Assembly: GCF_000317125.1 (NCBI RefSeq)
Contig: NC_019695.1
Location: forward strand, 4,824,336 to 4,888,335
DNA: 64,000 bases
Reading direction: 5' to 3'
Origin: Chroococcidiopsis thermalis PCC 7203
GTDB lineage: Bacteria > Cyanobacteriota > Cyanobacteriia > Cyanobacteriales > Chroococcidiopsidaceae
Shown here: piece by piece, positions 16,865-25,212 of the stretch
Layout: every line of letters begins with the position of its first letter
How positions within the stretch are numbered: the stretch's first letter is position 1
Translations under genes and position numbers: made by a program
Notes under the pieces: generated by a model
Databases searched by the model: none
What the model was told of the DNA's origin: nothing
The model's input: the letters and a program-made list of their open reading frames with translations, nothing else

Positions 16865-18127
16865 ATGGCAGCTTTACAAGAGTCCTCCGTTGCTAAGCTT
16901 TTAGGAGCAGGAAGATCGGGGAAGGTATTTTTAGTTGAGAGCCAGTCAGGTGCGATCGCCCGTAAAATATTTTATCCAGATACGATTGCTAACATAATTC
17001 ATTACTTTTTCTTTGGTTCTCCTAATCCTTATATTTGGAACAAAGATGCGATCGCTTGTGCATTTTATCGCCGCAAAATTCTCGGTGAATTAGTACAATT
17101 TTGGTTTGGCGATCGCCTCACAGTTACAGATGCTCTCTCTACCAAGTGGAATCAAGAGTTTAAAGCTTATCAAATAGATACAGAATTTATCAAGGGAAGA
17201 CATGTTTCGCTGCTTCAACCGTGTAGCCGAGAACGGGCAATCGAATTACCTGCATTAGTTCGCGGTATCATGCTACCATTGCAAAAAAAATTAATTGAGG
17301 CAGGCTTAGACGGATTAGTTTGGCAAGCTGGCAAAGGTACTCCTACAGCTTTAAACAATTTCTTATTAGCCAGTGATACTTCAAACCAGCCTGTTTTTGT
17401 TTGGATAGATTTAGAATCGGGTGTTCCAGCTTTATTCCCGATAAATATCATTGCTCTATTTTCATTTTACTTGCCCAAGACATTAAAATACAAACGGGCG
17501 ATGTTTGATGATGTAGATAATTATAAGTTAAAACGATATATACATAATTATCAAGTAGAATTAGTAGCAAATATAGGCAGCCAGAAATATCAGGAAGTTT
17601 TAGGGTGGGTTGACCGATTAGAGTATCATCAAGACAAATGGAAATCAATGAGGAGAGTCGATCGCAGTATTCAATATCAATTGAAAAAAGGCGCGATCGA
17701 CGAGCAACAAGCGAGATGGTATTCTGAGCATTTCTTGTTGTGGTATACACGGGGATTTTGGAATATTTTCCAAAAAATTATCAATCAACTATTAATTCAA
17801 TTACCTATTACTCTTGTCCACAAAATTATTAATATTCCGTATCTCCAATTTTTTTATAACCTTTGGAGATTTATTTTATCGCAAAGATATAGAATTAATA
17901 TAGTTAGAAACTATGTAGCAAGAAGGATCGAGCGTTGGCAAAACAGAAAGCATTTAATTAACGAAGAAGCTGACAGTTTGTTTCAAAGCTTAGAGCGGGA
18001 AAAAAGCAGCGAATATTTAACTGATTTTGGCGTTCATTTAGGCATCAAGTTATTTGTTAAAATTATCGAATATGTATTAGTGCCACTACTGTACTTCGTA
18101 GGCTTGATTAATGAGTTGGTTTTATAA
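16865..18127 (+). CDS. Kinase-like protein, N-terminal part of a frame-split gene
   Basis: The 420 residues begin with a glycine-rich loop of kinase type (KLLGAGRSGKVFLVE), followed by a probable lysine strand (AIARKIF) and an aromatic, basic region. Residues past about 300 include several hydrophobic segments. I see no clear HRD or DFG motif, so activity is uncertain. The frame ends at TAA 18125-18127. The natural continuation (GFITWLIVGGPVYRTIY) reads in another frame into the segment at 18133-18474, indicating a single-base shift near 18120. I treat the two as one ~530-residue gene split by mutation, sequencing error or, less likely, programmed frameshifting. The ATG follows AAGGCGGGC by six bases. 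Confidence 0.6.
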   Translation: MAALQESSVAKLLGAGRSGKVFLVESQSGAIARKIFYPDTIANIIHYFFFGSPNPYIWNKDAIACAFYRRKILGELVQFWFGDRLTVTDALSTKWNQEFKAYQIDTEFIKGRHVSLLQPCSRERAIELPALVRGIMLPLQKKLIEAGLDGLVWQAGKGTPTALNNFLLASDTSNQPVFVWIDLESGVPALFPINIIALFSFYLPKTLKYKRAMFDDVDNYKLKRYIHNYQVELVANIGSQKYQEVLGWVDRLEYHQDKWKSMRRVDRSIQYQLKKGAIDEQQARWYSEHFLLWYTRGFWNIFQKIINQLLIQLPITLVHKIINIPYLQFFYNLWRFILSQRYRINIVRNYVARRIERWQNRKHLINEEADSLFQSLEREKSSEYLTDFGVHLGIKLFVKIIEYVLVPLLYFVGLINELVL

Positions 18128-18132
18128 CTTGG

Positions 18133-18474
18133 TTGATTGTTGGTGGTCCAGTTTACCGCACGATTTATACATCTTGGAGAGCATTACAAGCGGCGATCGC
18201 CAGACAAAAAATTCCTTGGGTTGCTTTATTAGTGGGATTAATTCCGACTGCGGGCATTCTTGCATATCCCTGTCAGATTATTTGGTCAGCTAAAGGGAAA
18301 AAGCAAAAAATCGCTCAATTTATCGTGTATGATTTCTTTACTAGAATTGGGGCAACAATTCCTGCTTGGGGTGGAGAAGATACAAATACAGAGCATTTTT
18401 TCAACCAGATTGCAGATAAGATTGCTAACCGTCAATTAAATCGAAGAAAACCTTTAGAATCTGCAAAACTATAG
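18133..18474 (+). CDS. C-terminal part of the frame-split kinase-like protein
   Basis: This 113-residue frame (TTG 18133) has no ribosome binding site and begins inside sequence that continues the preceding gene. It contains a hydrophobic helix (WVALLVGLIPTAGILAYPC), a basic segment (SAKGKKQKIAQF) and a conserved-looking end (FFTRIGATIPAWGGED). Together with 16865-18127 it would form one membrane-associated protein. Alone it is probably not translated efficiently. No function is assigned. Confidence 0.5.
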   Translation: MIVGGPVYRTIYTSWRALQAAIARQKIPWVALLVGLIPTAGILAYPCQIIWSAKGKKQKIAQFIVYDFFTRIGATIPAWGGEDTNTEHFFNQIADKIANRQLNRRKPLESAKL

Positions 18475-18516
18475 CAGGAGGCAGAAAGCAGAGGGCAGAT
18501 GGCAGAAGAAATTTTG

Positions 18517-19134
18517 TTATCTTTTTGCTTTCTGTTTCTGCTTGTGACGGCGATACATCACCCAAATTCCGAAACATACAAACCCTAATACGAAGAAAAC
18601 TGTAGAAGCAGAACTGAGAAACTTTTCTACTAACTGATAGTTTTGCCCTAGCACGTAACCTGCATAAGTTAGTATTCCTATCCACAAAAAAGTACCAGCT
18701 GACGAGTACAACACAAAAGGTAGTAAAGCCATGCCTTCTAAACCAGCAGGGATGGAAATGTAAGTGCGAATACCTGGAATAAATCGACCGAAGAACACGA
18801 CAATTCCCCCATATTTAGCAAACCATCGCTTGGATTTATCGATATCTTCACCAGATAAACCGATCCATTTGCCATGTTTATCTACCCATTTCCGCAGCCG
18901 CTTTTCACCTACCAGCTTGCCAACGTGATACCAAATTATCGCTCCTAGAACAGTTCCCGTTGTTCCCGCTAACACCACAAATAGAAAATTTAATTCGCCT
19001 CTTTGGACGGTAAACCCTGCCAATGGCATGACGATTTCCTCTGGCACGGGAGGAAAGAAGTTTTCCAGCACCATCAACAAGGTAATACCCAGATAGCCCA
19101 TTCTAGAAATAACATTCGTAATCCAATCGAGCAT
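18517..19134 (-). CDS. DedA family membrane protein
   Basis: The 205-residue protein has the DedA (SNARE-associated/VTT) pattern: an N-terminal ENFFPPVPEEIVMPLAGF motif, G-T-V-L-G-A near 60, and the signature GRFIPGIRTYISIPAG with its essential arginines near 117-125. Five hydrophobic stretches are visible and the C terminus is basic (RRHKQKQK). DedA proteins act as inner-membrane flippases or transporters of polyprenyl phosphates or phosphatidylethanolamine, driven by the proton gradient; which lipid is moved here is unknown. It is convergent with the split kinase-like gene. Confidence 0.92.
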   Translation of the reverse strand: MLDWITNVISRMGYLGITLLMVLENFFPPVPEEIVMPLAGFTVQRGELNFLFVVLAGTTGTVLGAIIWYHVGKLVGEKRLRKWVDKHGKWIGLSGEDIDKSKRWFAKYGGIVVFFGRFIPGIRTYISIPAGLEGMALLPFVLYSSAGTFLWIGILTYAGYVLGQNYQLVEKFLSSASTVFFVLGFVCFGIWVMYRRHKQKQKAKR

Positions 19135-19315
19135 AAGATGATTTAATTTTCCAAGATTGCCAAGCTTGTTCTGTCAAATTGATTGCTCAACACTAATTCA
19201 CATAATTTATACTATTTTTGTTTGAGTTATGAAATGTTTGTAAGGATTGGTAATTTGTAATTTGTAATTTGTATTTTCACCACTACTCACTACTTACTAC
19301 TCACTACTCACTGAA

Positions 19316-19900
19316 TTAAAAAAGCGATCGCATAAATAATTGCGTGGCATAAAATCTGTTGCCATCTTGCCAAATCCCAACACCTGTTTGGTTGAAAGCA
19401 GAACGCAGAATGTTTTCCCGATGTCCTGGGCTATCCATCCAGCCTTTAACTGATGAGGAAATGGGGTTAGGAACGTTGGTACTTCTAAACAAGTTCTCCC
19501 CCACCATTAAATAAGTAATGCCTGCGGCACTGACTCTTTGCGCTGGGGTACTACCACTAGGGCTAGTGTGGCTGAAGAAATCTTCCCGCGCCATTTGACG
19601 GCTGTAATCGCGGGCTACTTGAGCTAACCTTTCATTATGTTCTAGCGGATTCAAATTATTCTGCTGCCGAATATCGTTAATACGCTGCCGAATCTCTGCT
19701 TCCATTTCGGCAACAGCAGGAGATTTCGCTGGGGTTTTTGGCTGTTCGGTAGCAGGTGGTCCCAGCCCAGGAATTCTAGAAAAAATATCTCTAGCAGGCT
19801 CGCATCCTACTAGAGTTAAGGCGATCGGTGTCCATGCTATCCATAATTTCCACGGTCGTTTTTGTTGCCGTTTATTTTTGGTTAAATTTTCCTTATTCAT
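19316..19900 (-). CDS. CAP (SCP/PR1-like) domain lipoprotein
   Basis: The 194-residue protein has a basic N terminus, a short hydrophobic stretch ending in the lipobox-like LTLVGC (Cys about 33), a Pro/Thr linker, and a CAP domain with LNPLEHNERLAQVARDYS, HTSPSGSTPAQR, GENLFRS and GWMDSPGHRENIL. The two His and the Glu of the CAP cavity are present. Bacterial CAP proteins are exported and of unsettled function; lipid or cell-wall binding is suggested. It stands alone on the minus strand, preceded by tandem repeats and followed, further along, by another lipoprotein gene. Confidence 0.85.
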   Translation of the reverse strand: MNKENLTKNKRQQKRPWKLWIAWTPIALTLVGCEPARDIFSRIPGLGPPATEQPKTPAKSPAVAEMEAEIRQRINDIRQQNNLNPLEHNERLAQVARDYSRQMAREDFFSHTSPSGSTPAQRVSAAGITYLMVGENLFRSTNVPNPISSSVKGWMDSPGHRENILRSAFNQTGVGIWQDGNRFYATQLFMRSLF

Positions 19901-20099
19901 CTTAGGAATAGTTTGTCAAGGCGATCGCTCAATTTATTGTTCGTACTTGAGATGTCACGAAACAACTGCTCTACTAACATGAACTGCATGACAAAATTGC
20001 CAACAGTGGAGAGCTAACAACTCCACCATCAACAATGAGAATTTTCAATGCCAGCGATCGCTACAACTGGCGATCGCAAGTCGAGTCGATAAAGACAAG

Positions 20100-20387
20100 T
20101 TATGGGGAAGGTGAAGGCGTGACGGTTGGGGTGGGAGTTTCAAGTGGGGTGGTTGTCGTGCCTGGAGTCTCAAGTGGGGTGGTTGTCGTGCCTGGAGTTT
20201 CAAGTGGGGTGGTTGTCGTGCCTGGAGTCTCAGCTGGAGTTGTGGGGCTAGTAGCAGGAGTTTCAGCAGGACTAGTAGTATCAGTAGTACCAGTACCACC
20301 AGTACCGCCTGTACCCGTGGGTTCGCAAGCACCAATAAGCAGGGACAGCCCTAAAACTGGAGCTAGAAAAAGAAATTTGTTGCTCAT
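20100..20387 (-). CDS. Low-complexity Thr/Pro-rich lipoprotein
   Basis: The 95-residue protein has a lipoprotein signal peptide (FLFLAPVLGLSLLIGAC, lipobox Cys about 21). It continues as a Thr/Pro/Gly tail containing three copies of PLETPGTTTT encoded by a 30-bp minisatellite (20134-20223). There is no globular domain. The tail resembles a cell-wall-spanning spacer. The start has AGGAG upstream (AGAGGAGAATATG context). Repeat number probably varies between strains. The frames on the other strand through the same repeat are rejected because they lack any signal. Confidence 0.65.
   Translation of the reverse strand: MSNKFLFLAPVLGLSLLIGACEPTGTGGTGGTGTTDTTSPAETPATSPTTPAETPGTTTTPLETPGTTTTPLETPGTTTTPLETPTPTVTPSPSP
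20134..20223. repeat. Minisatellite, three 30-bp units
   Basis: Three adjacent near-identical units (GGAGTYTCAAGTGGGGTGG plus 11 more bases) lie within the lipoprotein gene. The period of 30 keeps the reading frame. There are no spacers, so it is not a CRISPR array. Confidence 0.9.
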
Positions 20388-20574
20388 ATTCTCCTCTTAA
20401 AAATTGAAGTGCAAAGCTAGGGCACTTAGTATTTGACAATCAGGCAATAAGCTGACAATTGCTTCATCCTGCGCGATCCGGCGACGATGATCATCTACCA
20501 TTGGTTGCAGGGAGCGATCGACTATCACCCGCAACCCAAAAGAACCATTCTTTTTCTTGCCTATGTTTTTTAAG

Positions 20575-20949
20575 CTAATTGCTAGCGTAGGCAATGGTGC
20601 TGAGAAGGGCGTTCTCTGCTTGACGGGAATCTAAACGGGTATGCTGGACGACAATTGGCACGTCCGACTCAATGACGCTGGCAAAGTCGGTGTCGAGGGG
20701 GATTGGTTCTGGATCTTTGAGGTTGTTGAAGCGAATATGTTTCGTGCGTCGGGCTGGAACAGTTTCTTTGTAAGGACCAACGGGTTCTTTGTCGCTGTAA
20801 AAGATTGTTATTTCAACATGGGCATCTGCGTCACCAGCATTGAGAATACATACGGTTTCATGGCTGGTAAATTGAGGTTCGGGTCCATTGCTATAAGCTG
20901 GGATATAACCCTCTGCGATTGCCCATTTTGTATGTCCAACTGGTTGCAT
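20575..20949 (-). CDS. Anabaena sensory rhodopsin transducer (ASRT) homologue
   Basis: The 124-residue soluble protein matches ASRT throughout: WAIAEGYIPAYSNGPEPQF, SHETVCILN, VEITIFYSDKEPVGPY, VPARRTKHIRFN, DTDFASVIESDVPIVVQHTR and DSRQAENALLSTIAY. No membrane segment is present. In Nostoc PCC 7120 ASRT is a beta-sandwich tetramer that couples the rhodopsin to downstream targets and has been reported to bind DNA. Its start overlaps the rhodopsin stop (TAATG), with AGGAGGT inside the upstream gene, so the pair is translationally coupled. This conserved pairing strongly supports both calls. Confidence 0.95.
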   Translation of the reverse strand: MQPVGHTKWAIAEGYIPAYSNGPEPQFTSHETVCILNAGDADAHVEITIFYSDKEPVGPYKETVPARRTKHIRFNNLKDPEPIPLDTDFASVIESDVPIVVQHTRLDSRQAENALLSTIAYASN

Positions 20950-21779
20950 TATCGCATACCTCCTGATAAATAACGAGTTTTTCTCTGTGCTTGCGATCGC
21001 CTTGGTTGTGCTACGACAGTTGCAAATCCCATCATCCGCATTACACCGCCTACACTTTCATCAAGACGAGTTTGCGTGTCAGGACTGCTGAGATTGCGTA
21101 AGCCATGTAAATCTAAGAAGCTAAATCCGACTTTGGAAAACAAGGGAATCAGACAAAACAAAAATGTATCTACAGTTTGACCGAAAACCCGAAAACCGGA
21201 AGGACCGAGAATCCAGACAATCGGATAGCAAACCCATAGCACTGTGAAATAAGTAGCAATTTTGGTGTAAAAACTAGACAGAGCTGAGTCTTGACTGCTG
21301 GCTTTGGCACGCAATGGTCCCCAAATTCCTGCCAAAACAACAAAGAAGGCAACTACACCGTTGATGTACCATAAATATCTCACCCAAGGGATGACAGACA
21401 GATCGGCAACTAAACCGCAAACAACTACAATGACTTGAGTAGCCATTAAAGAGGCAATCAGCGTCCAGTCTTTTTTGTGCAGGCGATGCATTGCCGTCCA
21501 AGACAGGGCTAATAACAATAGCGGTGTAGTGACAATCCAATCGATGTAACGGGCAAAATGAGCCACCTGTCCCGCCACCTCAATCTTTCCTTGTTCTAAC
21601 TCCGCACCTGGTAAAACCATCGACAGATATGCCAGTCCCGACCAGATCGGAATAAAAGCGGCAACTAAATACTCATATCTGGGGACACCACGAGGATTTC
21701 TACCAAGCATGATGAAGTGGATTGCCCCGATCGCCATCCCTGCAATATAAAGCCAATGCCACAAAGCCTGCCAATCCAT
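20949..21779 (-). CDS. Sensory rhodopsin of the Anabaena (ASR) type
   Basis: The 276-residue protein has seven transmembrane helices and close similarity to ASR: RNPRGVPRYEYLVA, ARYIDWIVTTPLLLL, SGLAYLSMV, VRYLWYINGV and DTFLFCLIPLFSKVGFSF. The retinal Schiff-base lysine is K216, the counter-ion D80 and its partner R77; P212 occupies the ASR-specific proline site and D204 the helix-G Asp. The profile indicates a photochromic sensor rather than a proton pump. The C-terminal ~45 residues (Arg-rich, ending about 276) extend beyond the last helix and probably contact the transducer encoded next. A conserved repeat lies about 320 bp upstream. Confidence 0.95.
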   Translation of the reverse strand: MDWQALWHWLYIAGMAIGAIHFIMLGRNPRGVPRYEYLVAAFIPIWSGLAYLSMVLPGAELEQGKIEVAGQVAHFARYIDWIVTTPLLLLALSWTAMHRLHKKDWTLIASLMATQVIVVVCGLVADLSVIPWVRYLWYINGVVAFFVVLAGIWGPLRAKASSQDSALSSFYTKIATYFTVLWVCYPIVWILGPSGFRVFGQTVDTFLFCLIPLFSKVGFSFLDLHGLRNLSSPDTQTRLDESVGGVMRMMGFATVVAQPRRSQAQRKTRYLSGGMR

Positions 21780-22407
21780 AATTTACCTCATGAAAGTTGT
21801 TAATACAAATCGCAGTTGGCTCCACTAATAATTAGCCAAAATGTGCTTTTGCTATTGAAAAAGGTGAATATTTGGATATTTACTGTCTAGATATTTGCCT
21901 TTTAAGCAAATAACTATAACTACTCGTTCTACCTCTATCATTCGGAGTAATTAGCTCTGTGCTTAGATTTACAATTTAATTGAGCGATCGCGCGATCGGT
22001 TATCTGCAAGATATGAAAATCTCGTTTGGTCTGAATTACAAAAAGTACAAGCTCGGCATTTTCAAGTTATTTCATCAGTTTGTTTCTAGTTTTGAAGTCA
22101 AATGTGACTAGAAAATGATAAAAAAATATGCTTGTCTTACTATCACTTTTCCATCACAATTAGGAACAATTCTAGAAATAGCAAGTTATCTGGTAATCCT
22201 CAATGGGTCATAAGATCTTTTGATGTGACTGTCATTGGTCATTGGTTATTAGTCATTTGTTAAATCGGAATGAGGCTAGCAATGCTCGTATGCCTCATGA
22301 CTCAAATCGGTAGAAAATGTCAGCAAAAAATTAATTCTGCCTTTTGGCTGTGGTTGAAAATTCCTTTATGAGTCAAGGACAGGCAGAAGCAAGGAGTCAA
22401 ACAAGCA
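21780..22407. other. Divergent intergenic region upstream of the rhodopsin operon
   Basis: About 630 bases hold the operator-like repeat (22097-22119) and a TTGGTCATT-type tandem repeat near 22230-22260. Nothing coding is visible. The rhodopsin promoter should be here. Confidence 0.4.
22097..22119. promoter_or_regulatory. Operator-like repeat upstream of the sensory rhodopsin operon
   Basis: GTCA-N4-TGAC (22097-22108) overlaps TGAC-N7-TGAT (22105-22119). Spacing is identical to the quinoprotein site at 12610-12632. Binding by any regulator is inferred. Confidence 0.45.
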
Positions 22408-23433
22408 ATGAGAATTGGGCAATGGCTAGGATTATTTGCACTGATTGTTTCCCTATACATCCTCTGGCAAATTCGACAGCTAGTGTTACTTTTATTTACA
22501 GCATCTGTATTAGCAGTAGCAATTAATCAACTCGTGCGACGATTTGGGCGATCGGGCATGAAACGAGCTGGAGCGGTATGGTTGAGTTTAGGTATTGTTG
22601 TTGCTCTACTAACTGTGAGTTTTTGGCTGATTGTAGTTCCCTTTATCAATCAGTTTCAAGACTTGGTAGAACTTTTACCGTCTGGAATAGAACGAATTCG
22701 ACAAGGAATTAATTGGTTAGAGCTGCGGGTTGCGCCATTTTTGCCAGAAGTTCCCGATTTAAATCAAATTATCCAACAGATTCAGCCTTACATTGCCAAT
22801 CTCCCAGCACAGATGTTAGCTTTCTTTTCTACCTCTGTGGGTGCGTTGTTAGAATTTTTGCTGGTGCTGATTTTAACTTTAATGATATTAGTTAATCCTC
22901 AGCCTTATCGCAAAGCTTTTATCCGTTGTTTTCCCGCATTTTATCGCAAAAGAGTAGATGAAATCCTGACTCGCTGTGCCGATGGTTTGGGTGCGTGGAC
23001 AGTTGGTGCTTTGATTGAAATGGTATTCATCGGTGCTTTGAGTGGAATTGGTTTGTGGATATTACAAGTACCGCTAGCGTTAGCTCATGCAGTTTTAGCA
23101 GGATTACTGAATTTTATTCCCAATATTGGACCTACTCTGAGTGTATTTTTACCTGCGACGATCGCCTTTCTGGATGCACCCTGGAAAGCTCTCGCCGTTA
23201 TAGTTTTATATATCATCATTCAGAATGTTGAAAGTTACTGGCTAACGCCAACCGTAATGGCTCATCAAGTTGCGCTACTACCAGCAGTTACGCTGACGGC
23301 ACAAATTTTCTTTACTACTTTTTTTGGGGCTTTGGGATTGCTGATGGCACTTCCCCTCGCAGTAGTTGCTAAAACCTGGATTGAAGAAACTTTGTTTAAA
23401 GATATTTTGGATCGGTGGCAGCATTCCTCTTAG
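22408..23433 (+). CDS. AI-2E family (PerM-type) transporter
   Basis: The 341-residue membrane protein has the AI-2E/UPF0118 pattern: two N-terminal helices, a soluble-looking region (about 65-145), then paired helices with GLWILQVPLALAHAVLAGLL, NFIPNIGPTLSVFLPA and a C-terminal helix pair (GLLMALPLAVVAK). The N-P-x-I-G-P motif is diagnostic. Substrates differ between members (autoinducer-2, Na+/H+ exchange), so no substrate is assigned. The ATG has AAGGAG 14 bases upstream. It is divergent from the rhodopsin operon and convergent with the antiporter gene 23514-25085. Confidence 0.9.
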   Translation: MRIGQWLGLFALIVSLYILWQIRQLVLLLFTASVLAVAINQLVRRFGRSGMKRAGAVWLSLGIVVALLTVSFWLIVVPFINQFQDLVELLPSGIERIRQGINWLELRVAPFLPEVPDLNQIIQQIQPYIANLPAQMLAFFSTSVGALLEFLLVLILTLMILVNPQPYRKAFIRCFPAFYRKRVDEILTRCADGLGAWTVGALIEMVFIGALSGIGLWILQVPLALAHAVLAGLLNFIPNIGPTLSVFLPATIAFLDAPWKALAVIVLYIIIQNVESYWLTPTVMAHQVALLPAVTLTAQIFFTTFFGALGLLMALPLAVVAKTWIEETLFKDILDRWQHSS

Positions 23434-23513
23434 AAAGCCTGGGCGAATTGAATTCGCGACTACACAAGCGAAGTCCGCCTGCGCGGACTGTAGAAAATTT
23501 AATCGCCTATGGC

Positions 23514-25085
23514 TTAATCGCTATGCCCATCTCCAGTTTGTAATACTTCTGGGAGAAACGGCGACAGTTCTCGATTTAATCGTCCGGCTTTGACAAATTC
23601 CGCATATGTATTCGCCTCGGTTGCCAATAGTTCGGAGCGTAATTGTTCGGCGCTAAAATTTATCAGGTCGGGATACTCGTTTTGCAATTGCTCGATTTCT
23701 TTTTGCAAATCTTCGATGCCGCCTTTAATCAGTGCTTCTTGGTAGCGATAAAACTCTGGGTCGATACCTGGGCGCTGGTCTGCCTGTAACTGTTTTAACA
23801 CGCGATCGAGGGCAACCCGTCGCGCGATAAATTCCATATATTGCTCTTGACGAGGGCGATCGCCTAATAAGTTTAACTTTTGCAGTAAAGTTTTAATTGT
23901 CAATCCTTGAAACAGCAAGGTGAATAATACTACGCCAAACACCGTAGCAATAATTTTATCTCGCTCTGGGAGAGCAGCCGATACGCTCAATGCTAAAGCA
24001 ATTGACACGGAACCGCGCAACCCACCCCACCAAAGTACGGTTTGGTCTGGTAAGGGGATGGTAGATTTAGCAAGATAGTTACTCAATTGGCTGAGAGTAT
24101 AAATTGCGATCGCTCGCATGACAACAATTGCCCCTACCGTTACGGCAATTATGCCTAAATTCTCTCCCAACGTTGTAAAGTGAACTTGGTCGCCAATTAG
24201 CAAAAACACGATTGAGTTGACAAAAAACGCCAAAAACTCCCAAAACTCGCTGACAATAATTCGCGTGCGAGGATTCATGCCGATGCGAGAGCCAAAGTTT
24301 CCCAGAATTAAGCCGCAAGTCACGACTCCAATCACTCCAGAACCGCCCAAATCCTCAGTAATTATGTAAGTGCCGTAAGCAGCAACCAGAGTTAAAGATT
24401 GTTCGACTAAAGGTAAATCGAATCTTTGCGTCAGGTAGGAAATACCAAAACCAATTAAACCTCCTACAGCAACACCAACGCCTACAACCACAAAAAACTG
24501 GACTAAAATTGGCTGAACTCCAAGCTGCGTGTTTCCGAAAGACAGTGCCACTAAAAATTCAAAGGCAACCACTGCCATCCCATCATTAAATAAGCTTTCG
24601 CCTTCCATTAAAGTTGTCAAACGACTGCTTACGCCTAACTCTCGAAATACAGCAGTGACGGAAACCGGATCGGTAGCAGAGAGACTTGCGCCAATTAGTA
24701 AAGCTGTTGTCAAAGGCAGTGCGGCAAATTGATTTAAACTAAATGCCACGCCGACAATTGATATAACTACACCCACCACAGCATAAAGGCAAATTGGCAC
24801 GAGATTTTGCTTCAAACTCGACCATTTCAAATTCCAAGCAGCTTCAAATAGCAACGGTGGTAGAAAAATTGACAAAATCAGTCCAGGCGATAGTTCCACC
24901 AGACGCACATCCACAAACGCCAATCCCAGACCTACAATGACGAGTAGTAGGGTATAAGGGATTTGGCGAAACCAGCTAAAGACTTGCGGTAGCGTTGCCA
25001 CGCCTAGAGACACTGCTAGGACTGACAAAAATTGCTTGATGTTGGTTTCAATTGCTGCCTCTGCGATCGCCAATTCCATTACCAT
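23514..25085 (-). CDS. Cation:proton antiporter, CPA1 (NhaP-like) family
   Basis: The 523-residue protein has about 12 hydrophobic segments and CPA1 motifs: FLPPLLFEAAW, GASLSATDPVSVTAVFRELG (with the ion-site Asp) and EGESLFNDG, plus RGSVSIALALS near 365. A cytosolic tail of about 120 residues is predicted coiled-coil (GIEDLQKEIEQLQ). It exchanges Na+ or K+ for protons across the plasma or thylakoid membrane and supports salt and alkali tolerance. The start is ATG 25085; a second ATG two codons in is possible. Confidence 0.92.
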   Translation of the reverse strand: MVMELAIAEAAIETNIKQFLSVLAVSLGVATLPQVFSWFRQIPYTLLLVIVGLGLAFVDVRLVELSPGLILSIFLPPLLFEAAWNLKWSSLKQNLVPICLYAVVGVVISIVGVAFSLNQFAALPLTTALLIGASLSATDPVSVTAVFRELGVSSRLTTLMEGESLFNDGMAVVAFEFLVALSFGNTQLGVQPILVQFFVVVGVGVAVGGLIGFGISYLTQRFDLPLVEQSLTLVAAYGTYIITEDLGGSGVIGVVTCGLILGNFGSRIGMNPRTRIIVSEFWEFLAFFVNSIVFLLIGDQVHFTTLGENLGIIAVTVGAIVVMRAIAIYTLSQLSNYLAKSTIPLPDQTVLWWGGLRGSVSIALALSVSAALPERDKIIATVFGVVLFTLLFQGLTIKTLLQKLNLLGDRPRQEQYMEFIARRVALDRVLKQLQADQRPGIDPEFYRYQEALIKGGIEDLQKEIEQLQNEYPDLINFSAEQLRSELLATEANTYAEFVKAGRLNRELSPFLPEVLQTGDGHSD

Positions 25086-25212
25086 GCGTCAATTTTTATT
25101 CACTTCAAAAGTCAATCTTAGTCAGACTCGCGTGCTTATGACGAGCCTCTAGGGGTAGGACTTTAATTCAGTTATCAGTGACCAGTGACCAGCAACCAAG
25201 TGGGAGAAAGGC

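Noticed and set aside
20134-20223. Possible CRISPR array
   Set aside because: The units are contiguous with no spacers and keep a coding frame; there are no cas genes.
20035-20400. Plus-strand open frame through the 30-bp repeats (Val/Gly/Ser-rich)
   Set aside because: It is complementary to the lipoprotein gene, has no signal or family resemblance, and its composition follows from the repeat.
20397-20594. 65-codon minus-strand open frame after the transducer gene
   Set aside because: It overlaps the transducer 3' end, has no ribosome binding site and no recognisable pattern.
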